Source: Streptomyces guryensis | Lineage (GTDB): Bacteria; Actinomycetota; Actinomycetes; Streptomycetales; Streptomycetaceae | Length of the DNA stretch: 64,000 bases | NCBI RefSeq assembly: GCF_021261325.1 | Contig: NZ_JAJSBI010000003.1 | Span: forward strand, 310,001 to 374,000 | Direction of reading: 5' to 3' | Shown: piece by piece, positions 25,496 through 33,254 of the stretch | How the letters are laid out: every line of letters starts with the position of its first letter | How positions within the stretch are numbered: the stretch's first letter is position 1 | The notes under the pieces: model-generated | What the model saw: only the letters and a program-made list of their open reading frames with translations | The model's database searches: none | What the model was told of the DNA's origin: nothing | Made by a program: the position numbers and the translations under genes

Positions 25496-25795
25496 GGCAA
25501 GGTCGAACAGGACGAGACCCCCGACGCGGCCCTCGTGCGCGAACTGCGCGAAGAACTCGGCGTGGACGCCGAGGCCGTAGCGCCCGTACCGGGGGAGTGG
25601 CCCCTGAGGCCGCCGTATGTCCTTCAGGTGTGGACGGCCCGCCTGCGCCCGGGTTCCGCGGCCCCCGAACCCCTCCAGGACCACGACGAACTGCGCTGGC
25701 TCACCCCGGACGAGCTGTGGACGGTGCCTTGGCTGGACCAGGACGTCCAAGCGGTACGTGAGGTGGCCGCCCTTCAGGGGCGTGGGGCTGTGTAG
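25493..25795 (+). pseudogene. NUDIX hydrolase, 3' fragment with the Nudix box
   Basis: Open without a start from GGC at 25493 to TAG 25793-25795. It begins with the Nudix box (GGKVEQDETPDAALVRELRE, then EELGV), giving G-x5-E-x7-R-E-x2-E-E-x-G, and continues through a normal MutT C-terminus (LRWLTPDELWTVPWLDQDV). It is the second half of the gene beginning at 16775. It has no start codon or ribosome site of its own near the box. Confidence 0.93.
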
Positions 25796-25797
25796 AC

Positions 25798-25828
25798 ATG
25801 CGGCTCCGCCGCGCGGGTGCGACCAGCC
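25798..25828 (+). repeat. 31-bp intergenic repeat, copy 1
   Basis: Begins ATGCGGCTCCGCCGCG and ends GACCAGCC. The reverse complement recurs at 29430-29460 with one mismatch (T for C at position 20). Such GC-rich intergenic repeats ending in GACCAGCC are common in Streptomyces and may be transcription terminators or relics of small mobile units. Confidence 0.8.
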
Positions 25829-25958
25829 GCAACGCACCCGTGGCCGCCGGGCAACACGGCCTCCCGAGCTCATGGGCGCGCGGCACCGCTCCGGAGGAGC
25901 AAGCTCCCGGCCCGCACGGTACTGCGCCCTGGATATCGGGTATGTGCCCATTAACCCC

Positions 25959-26402
25959 ATGAAACCGGACATGGGTGTGCACCTGGCCTGGGAAGTGATC
26001 GGCGTGATCGACACCGATGGCGACTGCGCCGAGTGGAGCTTTCCCGCGGAACCGGGCGCCGTCCGCAGTGCCCGCGCCGCCGTCCGCGGCCAACTGCGCA
26101 CCTGGGAGCTGGACGTCCTCGGAGATCTCACGGCCCTGCTGGTCAGCGAGCTGGTCACCAACTCCCTTCGGCACGCCACGGGACCCATCGGCGTACGCCT
26201 CGTGCGGCCGGTCGCCCTTGAGGGCGTCCTGCTGGTGGAGGTCTCCGACCCGCTCCCCGACCCGCCGCGCGAACGCGTGGCCCGCCCCGAGGACGAGAGC
26301 GGCCGGGGGCTGCAACTGGTCGCCCACTCCTCACGCCGCTGGGGCACCCGGCCCGGCGAGGCGGGCAAGACCGTGTGGTTCGAGCTCGCCGTGCCGGGCT
26401 GA
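25959..26402 (+). CDS. RsbW-like ATP-binding protein (HATPase_c, anti-sigma/kinase type)
   Basis: 147 residues from the ATG at 25959; another ATG four codons on is possible. GHKL ATPase boxes are visible: SELVTNSLRHA (N box) and ESGRGLQLVAHSSRRWG (G box). Single-domain proteins of this kind, numerous in Streptomyces, act as RsbW/SpoIIAB-like serine kinases or anti-sigma factors. It precedes a SpoIIE phosphatase whose own C-terminal domain is of the same kind, so the two may belong to one partner-switch pathway. Confidence 0.85.
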   Translation: MKPDMGVHLAWEVIGVIDTDGDCAEWSFPAEPGAVRSARAAVRGQLRTWELDVLGDLTALLVSELVTNSLRHATGPIGVRLVRPVALEGVLLVEVSDPLPDPPRERVARPEDESGRGLQLVAHSSRRWGTRPGEAGKTVWFELAVPG

Positions 26403-26675
26403 GCCGGCTCCTGGTCCGGTCCGTCGGACGCTGTACGCGGGCACCTGCCCTGTCGACCGGCTGGTTCAGGCCAGTGGCAGTGTTCGGTGCGCGTGGTTCG
26501 ACGAGGTCCCGGCTGGTTAGAAGACTGGAAGTGTTGTCGCAGCCGGGACCGAAAACCGTCGGGACCGTGCTGTGATCGTGAACACCGTGTTGTGCGGCGC
26601 CGTAGTGCTGGATACTGCGGGCAGCCGCCCCCGGTGACCGGTGCCGGACGCGGTGAGCTGGAGGGGACGGTTCGC

Positions 26676-29342
26676 GTGAGCGAGATACCAGCGAAGGCCA
26701 CGGAGTCCGAGGACCCGTCGGACGGCGCGAGGGCTGAGGCCGCGGGTGATGCCGCGGCCGATGTGACGAGCGGGACGGCGGGCGGGACCGGCCTGTCCTC
26801 CTTCGACGGGACCGACGGAACACCTCTCGGTGACGCCATGTGGCAGAGCAGCCCACCCGGCTCCATCTACGACTACATCAAGGTCGCGTCCTTCTCCATA
26901 GGCCCCGACGGGCTTGTCGACCAGTGGAGTCTGCGCGCCGAGCAGCTCTTCGGGATCCCCGCCGAGCACGCGGTGGGCATGGACCCCATCGAGGCCTTCA
27001 TCGACTCCGACCTGCGGGAGCAGGGTCAGCGCAAGATGGCCGAGATCCTCGACGGGCGGGAGTGGACCGGAGTGGTCCCGTTCCGGAAGCCCGGCGCGGC
27101 AGCCGGGGAGAGCGGACAGGAGGGGCTCGCCGAGGTCTATGTGATGCCGACGCGGACCGAGGAGGGCGAGAAGGCCGCCGTCTGCATCGTGGTCGACGTA
27201 CGCACCCTGCGCAGCATCGAGACCGACCTTGCCGCCTCGCAGTCGATTTTCGGTCAATCTCCTTTCGGGTTCCTGCTGATCGACACCGATCTGCGGGTCC
27301 GCCGCGCCAACCAGCAGTTTGCCAGCACCTTCGGCGGCACTCCCGACGACCACCGAGGCCGCGGCGTCCACGACTATCTGCAGCGGCCCGAGGCCGAGCG
27401 GGTCGCGGCCACCCTGCGCCGGGTCCTGGAGACCGGCAACTCGATCACGGACATGCACGTCACGGGCTTCGTGCCGGGTTCCGAGGACCGCCGCCACTGG
27501 TCCATCAACCTGTACCGCGTGCACAGCGGCTCCGGCCGCCCCATCGGTGTCGCCTGGCTCGGAACCGACATCACCTCCCGTCGCGCCGCGGCCCGCGAGG
27601 CCGCTGCCGCGCGGCGCAATCTCGCCCTTCTCAACGAGGCCGGCGCCCGCATCGGCAACTCCCTCGACCTGGAGACCACGGCCCGCGAACTCCTCGACGT
27701 CGTCGTCCCCGGATTCTGCGACCTCGCGACGGTCGACCTCTACCAGGGTCTGCTGGTGGGCGACGAGACCCCGCCGGGCCTCGCCGACGGCAGTGCGGAG
27801 CTGCGCCGGGTCGCCTTCGCCAGCGCGGTCTCCGACGCGCCGTTCGTCGGGGGCGGCGCTCCCGTCGCCCTCGGCGCGGTCCACCACTACCCCTTCAACT
27901 CCCCTTGCGCGGACGCCCTGCGCACCGCCCGCACCCAGCTCGTCCCCGGCGAGGAGGGCGGCCTCGTGCAGTCCACGCTGGCCGTGCCGATGGTCGCCCA
28001 CGACACCGTCGTAGGACTCGCGCAGTTCGCCCGTACGAAGGGCAGCGAGCCGTTCGGGGACCGGGACCGGGACCTGGCGGTGGAGCTCGCGGCGCGTGCC
28101 GCCGTCTGTATCGACAACGCGCGCCTGTACCGCCGTGAGCACGAACGCGCCCTGATGCTGCAGCGGTCGCTGCTCCCGCCGGGCGACCCGGTGGCCTCGG
28201 GCCTGGACATCGCCTGCCGCTATCTGCCGGGCAACTCCTCCGCCGACCGCCCCAGCGAGGTCGGCGGCGACTGGTTCGACGTGATCGAACTGCCGGGCCA
28301 CCGGACGGCGTTGGTGGTCGGGGACGTCATGGGCCGTGGCTTGCGCGCGGCCGTGGCGATGGGTGAACTCCGTTCGGCGGTACGGACGCTCGCCCTTCTC
28401 GACCTCGAACCCGCGGAAGTGCTGAGCGCGTTGGACGAGATCGCGCGTGGCCTCGGCGCGCCCGGCGGGGTGCAGCAGGCCACCCGTGCGGCCCGCCGCC
28501 CCCGGGAGGCGGACCTCTCCGAGGTGTACCTCGCCACCTGTGTCTACGCGGTCTACGACTCCGTCACCCGCCGCTGCACCTTCGCCAACGCGGGCCATCT
28601 GCCCCCCGTCCTGGTCGAACCCGGCGAGGACGCGCTGATGCTCGACGTGCCGCCGGGCATGCCGCTCGGCGTCGGCGGGGAGCCCTTCGAGGAGGTGGAG
28701 GTCGAACTACCCGAAGGTGCACTGTTGGCGCTCTACACGGATGGACTGGTCGAAAGCCGCGACCACCCCCTGGACGAGGGCCTCCAGGCCTTCGTCGGCG
28801 CGCTCACGGACCCCTCCGCGCCCCTGGAGGACGTCTGCGACCAGGTCCTCAACACCCTCGACACCCACCACGGCGAGGACGACATCGCCCTGCTGATGGC
28901 CCGCGTCCAGGGTCTGCCCGCCGACTCCGTCGGCGACTGGACCCTGCCGCGCGAGCCGCGCAGCGTGGGCAGGGCCCGCGAGTACGCCCGCGGCCAACTG
29001 CTGTCCTGGGACCTCGAACCCCTCGTCGACACCACGGAGTTGCTGGTCAGCGAGCTGGTTACCAACGCCCTGCGGTACGGCGAGGGTGACATAAGACTGC
29101 GGCTCCTGCTGGACCGCACCCTGGTCTGCGAGGTCTGGGACTCCGGCCTCGTCCAGCCCCGCCGCCGCCGGGCCCGCGACACCGACGAGGGCGGCCGGGG
29201 CCTCCAGCTCGTCGGCCTCCTGAGCGCGGCCTGGGGCTCCCGCCGCACCCCGCGCGGCAAGACGGTGTGGTTCGAACTGCCCCTGCCGGACGGGGAGACG
29301 GGGCTCACGGATCCGGCGGAGGCGCTGCTGAGTCTGTTCTGA
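26676..29342 (+). CDS. SpoIIE/RsbU-type PP2C phosphatase with PAS, GAF and HATPase domains
   Basis: 888 residues. The GTG at 26676 has GGAGGGG 9 bases upstream. Domains in order: low-complexity N-terminus (1-55), PAS (about 62-175), second PAS (about 186-305), GAF (about 317-485), SpoIIE PP2C phosphatase (about 488-745, with EVGGDWFDV and VVGDVMGRG metal-site segments) and a C-terminal HATPase_c kinase-like domain (about 751-871, SELVTNALRYGEG and DEGGRGLQLVG). It couples input sensing to dephosphorylation of anti-anti-sigma factors and possibly to their phosphorylation. No transmembrane segment is seen, so it is probably cytoplasmic. Confidence 0.9.
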   Translation: MSEIPAKATESEDPSDGARAEAAGDAAADVTSGTAGGTGLSSFDGTDGTPLGDAMWQSSPPGSIYDYIKVASFSIGPDGLVDQWSLRAEQLFGIPAEHAVGMDPIEAFIDSDLREQGQRKMAEILDGREWTGVVPFRKPGAAAGESGQEGLAEVYVMPTRTEEGEKAAVCIVVDVRTLRSIETDLAASQSIFGQSPFGFLLIDTDLRVRRANQQFASTFGGTPDDHRGRGVHDYLQRPEAERVAATLRRVLETGNSITDMHVTGFVPGSEDRRHWSINLYRVHSGSGRPIGVAWLGTDITSRRAAAREAAAARRNLALLNEAGARIGNSLDLETTARELLDVVVPGFCDLATVDLYQGLLVGDETPPGLADGSAELRRVAFASAVSDAPFVGGGAPVALGAVHHYPFNSPCADALRTARTQLVPGEEGGLVQSTLAVPMVAHDTVVGLAQFARTKGSEPFGDRDRDLAVELAARAAVCIDNARLYRREHERALMLQRSLLPPGDPVASGLDIACRYLPGNSSADRPSEVGGDWFDVIELPGHRTALVVGDVMGRGLRAAVAMGELRSAVRTLALLDLEPAEVLSALDEIARGLGAPGGVQQATRAARRPREADLSEVYLATCVYAVYDSVTRRCTFANAGHLPPVLVEPGEDALMLDVPPGMPLGVGGEPFEEVEVELPEGALLALYTDGLVESRDHPLDEGLQAFVGALTDPSAPLEDVCDQVLNTLDTHHGEDDIALLMARVQGLPADSVGDWTLPREPRSVGRAREYARGQLLSWDLEPLVDTTELLVSELVTNALRYGEGDIRLRLLLDRTLVCEVWDSGLVQPRRRRARDTDEGGRGLQLVGLLSAAWGSRRTPRGKTVWFELPLPDGETGLTDPAEALLSLF

Positions 29343-29429
29343 CCCTCGGCGCTCCACGGCCCTGCCGGTGCGCGGCTCCGCGGCGGGGCCGCATTCAGCC
29401 CGGCCCTCGATCGTCTGCCGGCACGTCGT

Positions 29430-29460
29430 GGCTGGTCGCGCCCGCGCGGCGGAGCCGCAT
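29430..29460 (-). repeat. 31-bp intergenic repeat, copy 2 (inverted)
   Basis: Reverse complement of the 25798-25828 repeat with one mismatch. It sits between the SpoIIE phosphatase stop (29342) and the TPM-like gene end (29524), so the two copies bracket the ATP-binding and phosphatase genes in opposite orientation. Confidence 0.8.
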
Positions 29461-29523
29461 GGCGATACAGTCCCGCGCCCCTTCAGGGCGCGGCCGAACC
29501 GCCGTGCCCCTCGCCCGACCTGC

Positions 29524-31095
29524 TCAGGGCCTGTCCGGCGGACTCCGCCGGAGACCCTGGTCAGGAGACCCCGACTCCGCCCGGCGGACATGGGTGCGGG
29601 GGCCGCCGAAGCTTGCCGGGGGGCCGCCCTCAGAAGGGGGGCCCAGCAGGACTCCGCCGACGACCGCCCCTGCGGTTCCGCTCTCGTGCTCGGCCGCACC
29701 GGCGAGCGGGTTGCCACGCACCCGTACGTCACGCTCGGCGAGTTCGCGGGCCCGGCGGGCCAGGGCGTCGGTGGCCGGCAGCTCCGGCGGCTCCTCGGCG
29801 AGCAGCCGCTGCGCCTCCGCCAGCCGGGTGCGCGCCGTGCTCCCGACGGCTCCCCGGTGCGTCATGACGTAGGCGTCGGCCTCGGCCACGGCACTCCGCG
29901 CGACCAGCGACGCGGCGACCGACAGCACCCCCTCCCGTCCGACCCCCACCGGCCCAAGGCCCCGCACGATCAGCCGGAGCGCGTCGAGCGGGTCGTACGG
30001 CCCGGCCGTGACCTCGTCTCGTACGGCGGCCAGGACGAGGTCGGCGTGGGCGGCGCGGGCATGCAACTCGCCGGCGGAGATGTCTCCCGCATCGGTACGA
30101 GCTGTCCGCGCGGCCGCGAGCTCCGCCTCCGCCCCGGTGAGTGCGGCCGGCACCAGTCCCGCTGCCGATGCCAGATCGGCGGCGAGCCGCTCGACGCCGG
30201 CCACGAACACGTCGGCCTGGGCTATCGCCCCCTCGGCGGCCCGCAGATGCCGTGCCGCATCCTCGTCCGCCCCCATGTCCGCGGCCTGGCGGGCCTGGTT
30301 GAGCCTGGTCGTGGCGAACACCAGGCGGTCCTTGGCCTGTTCGGCATGCCCGGTGACAACCTCGACCGCGGTGGAGCCGTACCGCCGGCCGAGACCGGCC
30401 GACGTCGCCCCGGCGCCTGCAGTACGCGCGGCCAGCGCACGGAACCGGCCCTCCGCGACCTCCAGCGCCTCGCCCAGACCGTCCGCCGTCCCCAGCGCGC
30501 GCAGCAGGTCGAACCCCGCGGCCTCCGCGTCCAGCCGCCGCCCCGCCTCCTGACACCGCCCGACCATCCCGGTGAGCGCGTGCCGCCGGGACGTCTCGTC
30601 CTCCGGGACACCGTCGTCGTACTGCTGCCGCATCCGGAAGGCGGCCGACAGCTCGGACTCGGCGTCCCGCACGGCCCGTAGGAACGGCGCCACGGAGTCC
30701 GCCCCGGACCGCGCCTCGGCGAACCCGAGCTCCTCCCGGCTGGTGCGCACCCAGTCGTCGGCCTCGGCCAGCAACACCCTGACGCGTTCGTCGAGTTCGG
30801 AGAGCGGCGGTGCGTGCGGCCCGGCGGGGGCCGGGGCGCCACCGGGCGTCGTACGCGTCCGGGCCCGCCGGGTGCGCCGCACATACCCGTACCCCGCGAC
30901 CACCGCCGCCGCGCCCACCGCAACCAGCGGCAGCACCAGATCGACCGTCGACGTCCCGTCCTGCTGCGGGGCGGCGGCGCTCGCGGCGGCCGGGTGCGCA
31001 CGGGTGGCCGGAACCGGCATGTCACTGCTGATCGTCATCCACGGCAACACCAGCCACACCAGCCCGGCCAGCCCGCCCACCACGGTGTGCAGCAC
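29524..31095 (-). CDS. TPM-family membrane protein apparently lacking its TPM domain
   Basis: About 523 residues from the GTG at 31095; the start is uncertain and no good ribosome site is seen. It has an N-terminal hydrophobic segment (LHTVVGGLAGLVWLVLP), a short Ala/Pro-rich linker, a transmembrane helix (STVDLVLPLVAVGAAAVVAG, about 45-65), then a long charged helical, coiled-coil-rich region to residue about 490. Streptomyces relatives with this helix and coiled coil normally carry an extracytoplasmic TPM phosphatase domain of about 130-150 residues between the two hydrophobic segments, and a Gly-rich tail. Both are reduced or absent here. Function is unknown; a truncated but expressed protein or a decaying gene are both possible. 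Confidence 0.6.
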   Translation of the reverse strand: MLHTVVGGLAGLVWLVLPWMTISSDMPVPATRAHPAAASAAAPQQDGTSTVDLVLPLVAVGAAAVVAGYGYVRRTRRARTRTTPGGAPAPAGPHAPPLSELDERVRVLLAEADDWVRTSREELGFAEARSGADSVAPFLRAVRDAESELSAAFRMRQQYDDGVPEDETSRRHALTGMVGRCQEAGRRLDAEAAGFDLLRALGTADGLGEALEVAEGRFRALAARTAGAGATSAGLGRRYGSTAVEVVTGHAEQAKDRLVFATTRLNQARQAADMGADEDAARHLRAAEGAIAQADVFVAGVERLAADLASAAGLVPAALTGAEAELAAARTARTDAGDISAGELHARAAHADLVLAAVRDEVTAGPYDPLDALRLIVRGLGPVGVGREGVLSVAASLVARSAVAEADAYVMTHRGAVGSTARTRLAEAQRLLAEEPPELPATDALARRARELAERDVRVRGNPLAGAAEHESGTAGAVVGGVLLGPPSEGGPPASFGGPRTHVRRAESGSPDQGLRRSPPDRP

Positions 31096-31231
31096 CCGCA
31101 GGGATATATGAGCGGTGGCACGCCGCGGCCGGCCCCGGATCAAGGATGACGTCACATTTCGGAGCGTATGAGCAGGAATGCGGCCGCGCGACCGGGCGGG
31201 ATCGAATGGGCTCGATGAGGGGGGAGCAGGG

Positions 31232-32461
31232 ATGGAACGGACGGGGCCCCAGCAGCGCAGCGGGACGGACGAGCCGGTGACAGGCACCGGGGAGCCACCC
31301 GGGACCACCACCCACACCGCGGCAGCCGCCGACGGTGAGAACCCCCCACAGGGGCCACCCGCACCCGACGACGAAGGCAGTACGGGTGGTGCGGGTGGGA
31401 ACGGAAAAGCCGAGGCGCCCAAGCCCAAGCCAGAGCCAAAGCAGCAGCCGCAGCAATCGCGCCGCCGCCGCCGGCGACGCCTCACCCTCGCCCTGGTCCT
31501 GGTCTTCCTCGTCCCCTTACTCGCCGCCGAATCCGCTCTCCGCCTGAACTACACCGGCGACCCCAAGCAGGGCACGTACACCAGAAACCGCGACGCCGTC
31601 TGGCTGGGCCACGCCTGGGTCGACGGCCGGAAGACCGACGCCGACGTCACCGCCCTCGCCGACCGCCTGAAAACCACCGGCATCCGTGACCTGTACGTCC
31701 ACGCGGGCCCCCTGGAACACAACGGCACCCTCCCCAGGTCCGCGTATCCCAAGGCGAGTTGGCTCATCAGGACCCTGCACAGCCGAGCGCCGCGGCTACG
31801 CGTCCAGGCCTGGCTCGGCGACGTACTCGCGACCGAGGGCCCGACGGGGATGCGTCTGGAGCGGCCGGCGACCCGCGCCGCGATCGTCGCCTCCACCCGC
31901 CGGATCCTGGTGACCGGCTTCGAGGGGGTCCACTTCGACCTCGAACCCCTCCCCTCAGGCGACCGCGACTACCTCACCCTCCTCGACTCCCTGCGCTCCG
32001 TCACCCGGTCGCACCACGCCCTGCTGTCCGTCGCCGCCCACCACATCGACCCGCTCCCCGGCTTCCACGCCTTCTGGGGCACGGTGGCCGGACACCCGAA
32101 GTGGTGGTCGCAGCGGTTCTTCGGCCAGGTCGCGCGCCGGGTCGACCAGATCGCCGTGATGTCGTACGACACCATGCAGCCGCTGGAGAGCCTGTACGGC
32201 GGCTACGTCGCCCAGCAGACCTCGCTCGCCCTGGAGGTCACCCCGCCCTCCACCGACCTGCTGATGGGCCTGCCCTTCTACCACGAGAACCGCTTCGGCC
32301 ACTGGGCCCATGCGGAGACCGTCCCGGCCGCCGTCCGAGGCGTCCGCCTGGGCCTGTCCCGCACGGACGCGGACCGCACCAACTTCGGCGTCGCGCTCTA
32401 CGTCGACTTCGCGGCGACGGAGGCGGACTGGAGGGCGTACCGGGACGGCTGGGTGCGCTGA
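31232..32461 (+). CDS. Membrane-anchored GH18-like (TIM-barrel) protein
   Basis: 409 residues. The ATG at 31232 has GGGGGAG 5 bases upstream. A low-complexity Pro/Gly/Lys-rich cytoplasmic N-terminus (1-78, ending in an Arg run) precedes one hydrophobic helix (about 88-104), then an extracytoplasmic domain of about 300 residues. Strand GFEGVHFDLEPLPSGD near residue 233 resembles the D-x-x-D-x-D-x-E catalytic strand of GH18 chitinases and YaaH-like spore hydrolases, with only part of the acidic set. The substrate and activity are unproven. It is divergent from the TPM-like gene and converges on sdhB. Confidence 0.65.
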   Translation: MERTGPQQRSGTDEPVTGTGEPPGTTTHTAAAADGENPPQGPPAPDDEGSTGGAGGNGKAEAPKPKPEPKQQPQQSRRRRRRRLTLALVLVFLVPLLAAESALRLNYTGDPKQGTYTRNRDAVWLGHAWVDGRKTDADVTALADRLKTTGIRDLYVHAGPLEHNGTLPRSAYPKASWLIRTLHSRAPRLRVQAWLGDVLATEGPTGMRLERPATRAAIVASTRRILVTGFEGVHFDLEPLPSGDRDYLTLLDSLRSVTRSHHALLSVAAHHIDPLPGFHAFWGTVAGHPKWWSQRFFGQVARRVDQIAVMSYDTMQPLESLYGGYVAQQTSLALEVTPPSTDLLMGLPFYHENRFGHWAHAETVPAAVRGVRLGLSRTDADRTNFGVALYVDFAATEADWRAYRDGWVR

Positions 32462-32483
32462 ACCCGGCCGCCCCCTCCGCGGA

Positions 32484-33254
32484 CTACGAGGACCGGCGTC
32501 GGATCTTCGATCCCAGCCACACCAACGGGTCGTACTTCCGGTCGACCGCCCGTTCCTTCAAGGGGATCAGCGCATTGTCCGTGATCTTGATGCCCTCGGG
32601 GCAGACCTCGGTGCAGCACTTGGTGATGTTGCAGTAGCCGAGGCCGTGTTCGTCCTGGGCGGTCTTCTTGCGGTCGAGACCGCTCTCGGCGGCCGCGTCC
32701 AGCGGGTGCATGTCCAGCTCCGCCACCCGCATCAGGAAGCGCGGCCCGGCGAACGCGGCCTTGTTCTCCTCGTGGTCCCGCACGACATGGCAGGTGTCCT
32801 GGCACAGGAAGCACTCGATGCACTTGCGGAACTCCTGCGACCGGTCCACGTCCTCCTGCATCATCCGGTACTCGCCGGGCCCCACGCCCTCCGGCGGCAC
32901 GAACGCCGGCACCTCGCGCGCCTTGGTGTAGTTGAAGCCGACGTCCGTCACCAGATCCCGTACGACGGGGAAGGCGCGCAGCGGTGTGACGGTGATCGTC
33001 TCCTCCGGCGTGAACACCGACATCCGCGTCATGCACATCAGCCGCGGCCGCCCGTTGATCTCGGCGGAGCACGAACCGCACTTGCCGGCCTTGCAGTTCC
33101 AGCGGACCGCCAGATCGGGAGCCTGGGTGGACTGGAGGCGGTGGATGATGTCCAGGACCACCTCGCCCTCGTTGACCTCGACCTTGAAGTCCTCCAGGCC
33201 GCCGCCCTTGACGTCGCCCCGCCAGACCTTGAAGCGGGCCTCGTAGCTGCTCAC
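32484..33254 (-). CDS. sdhB: Succinate dehydrogenase/fumarate reductase iron-sulfur subunit
   Basis: 256 residues. The GTG at 33254 overlaps the flavoprotein stop (GTGA). Iron-sulfur ligands are in the usual order: the plant-ferredoxin-type [2Fe-2S] site CKAGKCGSC with a later Cys (MCMTRM), then CIECFLCQDTC and YCNITKCCTEVCPEGI for the two C-terminal clusters. It passes electrons from FAD in the flavoprotein to the heme-bearing membrane subunit. It is last in the operon (DUF-type protein, sdhC, sdhA, sdhB). Confidence 0.93.
   Translation of the reverse strand: MSSYEARFKVWRGDVKGGGLEDFKVEVNEGEVVLDIIHRLQSTQAPDLAVRWNCKAGKCGSCSAEINGRPRLMCMTRMSVFTPEETITVTPLRAFPVVRDLVTDVGFNYTKAREVPAFVPPEGVGPGEYRMMQEDVDRSQEFRKCIECFLCQDTCHVVRDHEENKAAFAGPRFLMRVAELDMHPLDAAAESGLDRKKTAQDEHGLGYCNITKCCTEVCPEGIKITDNALIPLKERAVDRKYDPLVWLGSKIRRRSS

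Noticed and set aside
31096..31485. N-terminal extension of the TPM-like gene
   Set aside because: It would run into the divergent GH18-like gene and is low-complexity Arg/Pro/Ser sequence; the GTG at 31095 precedes a normal signal-like helix.
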